Assembly (NCBI GenBank): GCA_021789735.1
Contig: JAJYJB010000085.1
Coordinates: 1 to 9,072, forward strand
Direction of reading: 5' to 3'
DNA length: 9,072 nucleotides
Source: Nitrospirota bacterium
GTDB taxonomy: Bacteria; Nitrospirota; Thermodesulfovibrionia; Thermodesulfovibrionales; JdFR-88
This document shows, piece after piece, positions 7,229 through 9,072 of the stretch (position 1 is its first letter; each line of letters opens with the position of its first letter). The notes under the pieces are model-generated. The model ran no database searches and had not been told where the DNA came from. It was given only the letters and a program-made list of their open reading frames with translations. A program made the translations under genes and the position numbers.

Positions 7229-7340
7229 AAAGGCTTTTCGCGGTTTTGCGTGGGGGCGGCATGGGTGGGTCAAGAACAAAATGGCCGCCGCCCTCCCGGG
7301 AAGAATTAAAATAAAAAACGAAAAAGCCGGTGCAAGATGA
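7200..7340 (+). CDS. Candidate 46-residue highly basic protein between nuoL and nuoM
   Basis: I do not recognise this protein. The frame starts at TTG 7200 (MKTFIAGNKIKAF...), has AGGAG seven bases upstream, and stops at TGA 7338-7340, overlapping the nuoM start as ATGA. It has about twelve Lys/Arg against one Glu, two Trp, no membrane helix and no cysteine. The Shine-Dalgarno, the coupling overlap and the lack of a good ribosome-binding site for nuoM (only GCCGGTGCAAG precedes it) argue for translation. Against it: the TTG also forms the -35 box of a promoter-like element, the region contains an inverted repeat and a hairpin, and 46 open codons can occur by chance. The lysine codons are mostly AAA in an AT-rich patch. 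The role is unknown; it could be a leader peptide that couples nuoM translation. Confidence 0.38.
   Translation: MKTFIAGNKIKAFRGFAWGRHGWVKNKMAAALPGRIKIKNEKAGAR
7208..7227. repeat. Perfect 9-bp inverted repeat in the promoter spacer
   Basis: Arms TTTTATTGC and GCAATAAAA are separated by TG and match perfectly. The repeat sits between the -35 and -10 boxes of the candidate promoter and covers most of the -10. That is a position where a dimeric regulator could bind. As RNA it would give only a weak AU-rich hairpin, and no U-run follows, so it is not a usual intrinsic terminator. Confidence 0.6.
7252..7295 (+). other. GC-rich stem-loop in the leader of nuoM
   Basis: GGGGGCGGC (7252-7260) can pair with GCCGCCCTC (7287-7295): eight Watson-Crick pairs and one G-U, closing a 26-nt loop. 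A-rich sequence without a T-run follows, so it does not look like a rho-independent terminator. It might stabilise an mRNA end or slow ribosomes between nuoL and nuoM. GC-rich DNA makes such pairing fairly easy by chance. Confidence 0.35.
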
Positions 7341-8878
7341 TAATGAACTCCCTTGGATATCCGGTGCTCAGCACCATCATCTTCCTGCCCATCGCGGGGG
7401 CCCTGCTGCTTGGGCTTATTGGCAGGAAGCATGAAGGGCTCATAAAGGCATGGGCGCTCCTCGTCAGCCTGGCCGTCTTTGCGGCCTCCCTGCCCATATT
7501 CTTCAATTTCGACAGGACCACCGCCAAGATGCAGTTTGTGGAATGGCGGACCTGGATACCGGCCTTCCATACAGATTACCTGGTAGGCGTAGACGGGATA
7601 AGCGCCCTGTTCGTGCTCCTTTCGACCCTCATCACGGTGCTCTGCGTGCTCATATCGTGGAACTCCGTAAAGACGAGGGTGAAAGAGTTCTTCATGGCCA
7701 TCCTTCTTATCGAGGGGGCCATGATAGGGGTCTTCTGCTCGCTGGATTTCTTCCTCTTCTACATCTTCTGGGAAGCCATGCTCATACCCATGTACCTGCT
7801 CATAGGGGTCTGGGGCGGCCCAAACAGGCTGTACGCCGCCATAAAGTTTTTCCTGTACACACTGGCGGGCAGCGTCCTCATGCTGGTGGGGATAATCTAC
7901 CTGTACAACTACTCCGGAGGGGACTTCAACATCCTCCACCTTCAGAGCCTGAAATATCCGCTGTCCGTGCAGATGTGGCTTTTCTGGGCCTTTTTCGCGG
8001 CCTTCGCCGTGAAGGTGCCGATGTTCCCCTTTCACACCTGGCTTCCCGACGCGCACACGGAGGCGCCCACCGCGGGCAGCGTGATACTTGCCGCTGTGCT
8101 CATAAAGATGGGCGCTTACGGCTTTTTAAGGTTCTCCATACCGATGTTCCCGGACGCCGCAAGGGCCATGGCCACACCGATGATGGTCCTGTCCGTCATC
8201 GCGATAATTTACGGCGCCATCGTATGCCTGGCCCAGACGGACCTGAAGCGGCTTATCGCCTACAGCTCGGTAAGCCATATGGGGTTTGTGACCCTGGGCA
8301 TCTTCGCCCTTAACATACAGGGGGTGGAAGGCGGCATTCTCCAGATGCTTAACCACGGCATAGTGACCGGCGCGCTCTTCCTCTGCATAGGCATCATCTA
8401 TGACCGCACGCATTCGCGCCAGATATCCGATTACGGCGGGGCTGCAAGCGTGCTTCCCGTCTATGCCGGGTTTTTCATGCTCTTCACGCTGGCCGCGATA
8501 GGGCTGCCGGGCACGAACGGCTTCATCGGTGAATTCCTGATAATACTTGGCGGGTTTACCGCAAGCAGGCTGGCCGGCGCGCTTGCCGCAACCGGGATAA
8601 TAATAGGCGCGGCATACATGCTCTGGCTGTATCAGAGGGTATTTTTCACTGAAACAAACAATAAACTAAAGGGGCTTCCGGACATAAGCGCAAGGGAGTT
8701 TCTCGCCATCGCCCCTATGGCGCTGCTGGTCTTCTGGATAGGCGTCTATCCAAACGCGCTGCTTGGTTTCCTTCACCCCTCCGTGCAGAACCTGATTGGC
8801 AAGCTTGGCCCCCAGGGGCAGCAGCAGGGCCTGGGCGCCGTGGCCGGCTTCCTCAAGGCGCTTATCGCAAAGGCCTGA
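7337..8878 (+). CDS. nuoM: NuoM, antiporter-like proton-pumping subunit of complex I
   Basis: NuoM is the middle antiporter-like proton channel of the membrane arm. The 513-residue product has the conserved set: E146 in FWEAMLIPMYLLIGVWGG, K226 in AVKVPMFPFHTWLPDAHTEA, K257 in VLIKMGAYG, H340 in MLNHG, and E399 in PGTNGFIGEF. These correspond to E. coli E144, K234, K265, H348 and E407. Length matches E. coli NuoM (509). The first residues are MIMNSLGYPVL; ATG 7343 (third codon) is an alternative start closer to the usual N-terminus. Neither has a clear Shine-Dalgarno, but the 7337 start overlaps an upstream stop as ATGA. The C-terminus ends with a Gln/Gly-rich piece (GPQGQQQG, 491-498) and a short hydrophobic tail. 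nuoN, the usual next gene, does not follow within view. Confidence 0.97.
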   Translation: MIMNSLGYPVLSTIIFLPIAGALLLGLIGRKHEGLIKAWALLVSLAVFAASLPIFFNFDRTTAKMQFVEWRTWIPAFHTDYLVGVDGISALFVLLSTLITVLCVLISWNSVKTRVKEFFMAILLIEGAMIGVFCSLDFFLFYIFWEAMLIPMYLLIGVWGGPNRLYAAIKFFLYTLAGSVLMLVGIIYLYNYSGGDFNILHLQSLKYPLSVQMWLFWAFFAAFAVKVPMFPFHTWLPDAHTEAPTAGSVILAAVLIKMGAYGFLRFSIPMFPDAARAMATPMMVLSVIAIIYGAIVCLAQTDLKRLIAYSSVSHMGFVTLGIFALNIQGVEGGILQMLNHGIVTGALFLCIGIIYDRTHSRQISDYGGAASVLPVYAGFFMLFTLAAIGLPGTNGFIGEFLIILGGFTASRLAGALAATGIIIGAAYMLWLYQRVFFTETNNKLKGLPDISAREFLAIAPMALLVFWIGVYPNALLGFLHPSVQNLIGKLGPQGQQQGLGAVAGFLKALIAKA

Positions 8879-8919
8879 CGGCCGCATAGCGTAATCCTGC
8901 AATTTCCGAGGGGACTGCT

Positions 8920-8988
8920 GTGAATAATCCAGGTGAAAAGAATAATTTTAAGGCGTGCCGGTTTACGCTGATCCGATATCCGCATTAA
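8920..8988 (+). CDS. Possible 22-residue ORF after nuoM
   Basis: GTG at 8920 has GAGGGG (8908-8913) six bases upstream and reads 22 codons (MNNPGEKNNFKACRF...) to TAA 8986-8988. The peptide is polar with several basic residues and resembles no family I know. The Shine-Dalgarno match is the only support, and an ORF this short is easily random. Confidence 0.15.
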   Translation: MNNPGEKNNFKACRFTLIRYPH

Positions 8989-8990
8989 AT
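8962..8990 (+). promoter_or_regulatory. Weak promoter-like element downstream of nuoM
   Basis: TTTACG (8962-8967) and TTAAAT (8985-8990) are spaced 17 bp apart, each four of six to the sigma70 consensus. They lie in an AT-rich stretch with the palindrome AAATTAAAATTT at 8987-8998. If real, the element would serve the gene beginning near 9002. The match is weak. Confidence 0.18.
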
Positions 8991-9001
8991 TAAAATTTCT
9001 G

Positions 9002-9072
9002 ATGGATGGGGAAAGTAAAATAACCTGTAAAAAAGTGATACGGTTGGCCTTGCTTTTAATATCCTGTTGCAT
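9002..9072 (+). CDS. Possible lipoprotein gene, N-terminus only (runs off the window)
   Basis: From ATG 9002 the frame stays open to the window edge and reads a charged start, CKKVIRL, then a hydrophobic stretch LALLLISCC. LISC could be a lipobox for lipidation and cleavage by signal peptidase II. A GTG at 9035 in the same frame would give a more compact signal peptide (MIRLALLLISCC). Neither start has a good Shine-Dalgarno. The sequence does not resemble the NuoN N-terminus, so it would be a different transcription unit. Only 23 codons are visible, so this remains tentative. Confidence 0.3.
   Translation, partial: MDGESKITCKKVIRLALLLISCC

Noticed and set aside
7208..7230. Intrinsic terminator at the inverted repeat after nuoL
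   Set aside because: The stem is AT-rich with a two-base loop and no T-run follows, and nuoM continues in the same direction.
7184..8056. Minus-strand open frame of 290 codons across the nuoL-nuoM gap and nuoM
   Set aside because: It is mostly antisense to conserved NuoM sequence, with no domain and no plausible ribosome-binding site; a shadow frame.
8869..8890. Terminator at GGCC-TGAC-GGCC at the nuoM end
   Set aside because: The stem is only four pairs and no T-run follows.
1..9072. CRISPR array, tRNA, rRNA, insertion sequence or attachment site
   Set aside because: No repeat-spacer pattern, cloverleaf, transposase frame or long terminal repeat is visible; coding sequence accounts for nearly all the window.

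Overview
This window is a run of genes for respiratory complex I (proton-translocating NADH:quinone oxidoreductase), all on the + strand in the standard order. It holds the last codons of nuoF, then nuoG, nuoH, nuoI, nuoJ, nuoK, nuoL and nuoM. Each complete gene was identified from family motifs in its translation. No nuoN is visible in the 194 bases after nuoM. The DNA is GC-rich but uses many ATA (Ile) and AGG/AGA (Arg) codons. With the formate-dehydrogenase-like NuoG, this loosely suggests a Nitrospirota or deltaproteobacteria-like bacterium; the assignment is an inference with low confidence.

Layout: 1-68 nuoF tail; 65-2689 nuoG, the large iron-sulfur subunit of the peripheral arm; 2690-2747 a short gap holding a possible 19-codon micro-ORF; 2748-3764 nuoH, the quinone-site membrane subunit; 3782-4408 nuoI, carrying two [4Fe-4S] clusters; 4405-4911 nuoJ; 4929-5231 nuoK; 5228-7189 nuoL, an antiporter-like proton pump with the lateral helix; 7190-7336 an unusually long 147-bp gap; 7337-8878 nuoM, a second antiporter-like pump; 8879-9072 a lower-GC stretch with weak signals and possibly the start of a lipoprotein gene. 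Electrons enter through NuoEF, pass along the clusters of NuoG and NuoI to quinone at the NuoH interface, and drive proton pumping through NuoHJK, NuoL and NuoM. Most genes overlap by ATGA or lie within 20 bp, so this is one translationally coupled operon.

The least ordinary parts are as follows. (1) NuoG keeps the full formate dehydrogenase alpha-chain architecture, with eight cysteines for two [4Fe-4S] clusters where E. coli-type NuoG has four, but the catalytic Cys/Sec-His pair is replaced by Gly-Leu. (2) The nuoL-nuoM gap holds two overlapping signals. One is a good sigma70-like promoter with a perfect 9-bp inverted repeat between its -35 and -10 boxes. The other is a 46-codon very basic TTG-start ORF with a strong Shine-Dalgarno that ends in an ATGA overlap with nuoM. 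(3) NuoI has a lysine-rich N-terminal tail written in AAAAGC repeats. (4) nuoN is not next to nuoM. I see no mobile element, CRISPR array, tRNA or rRNA.
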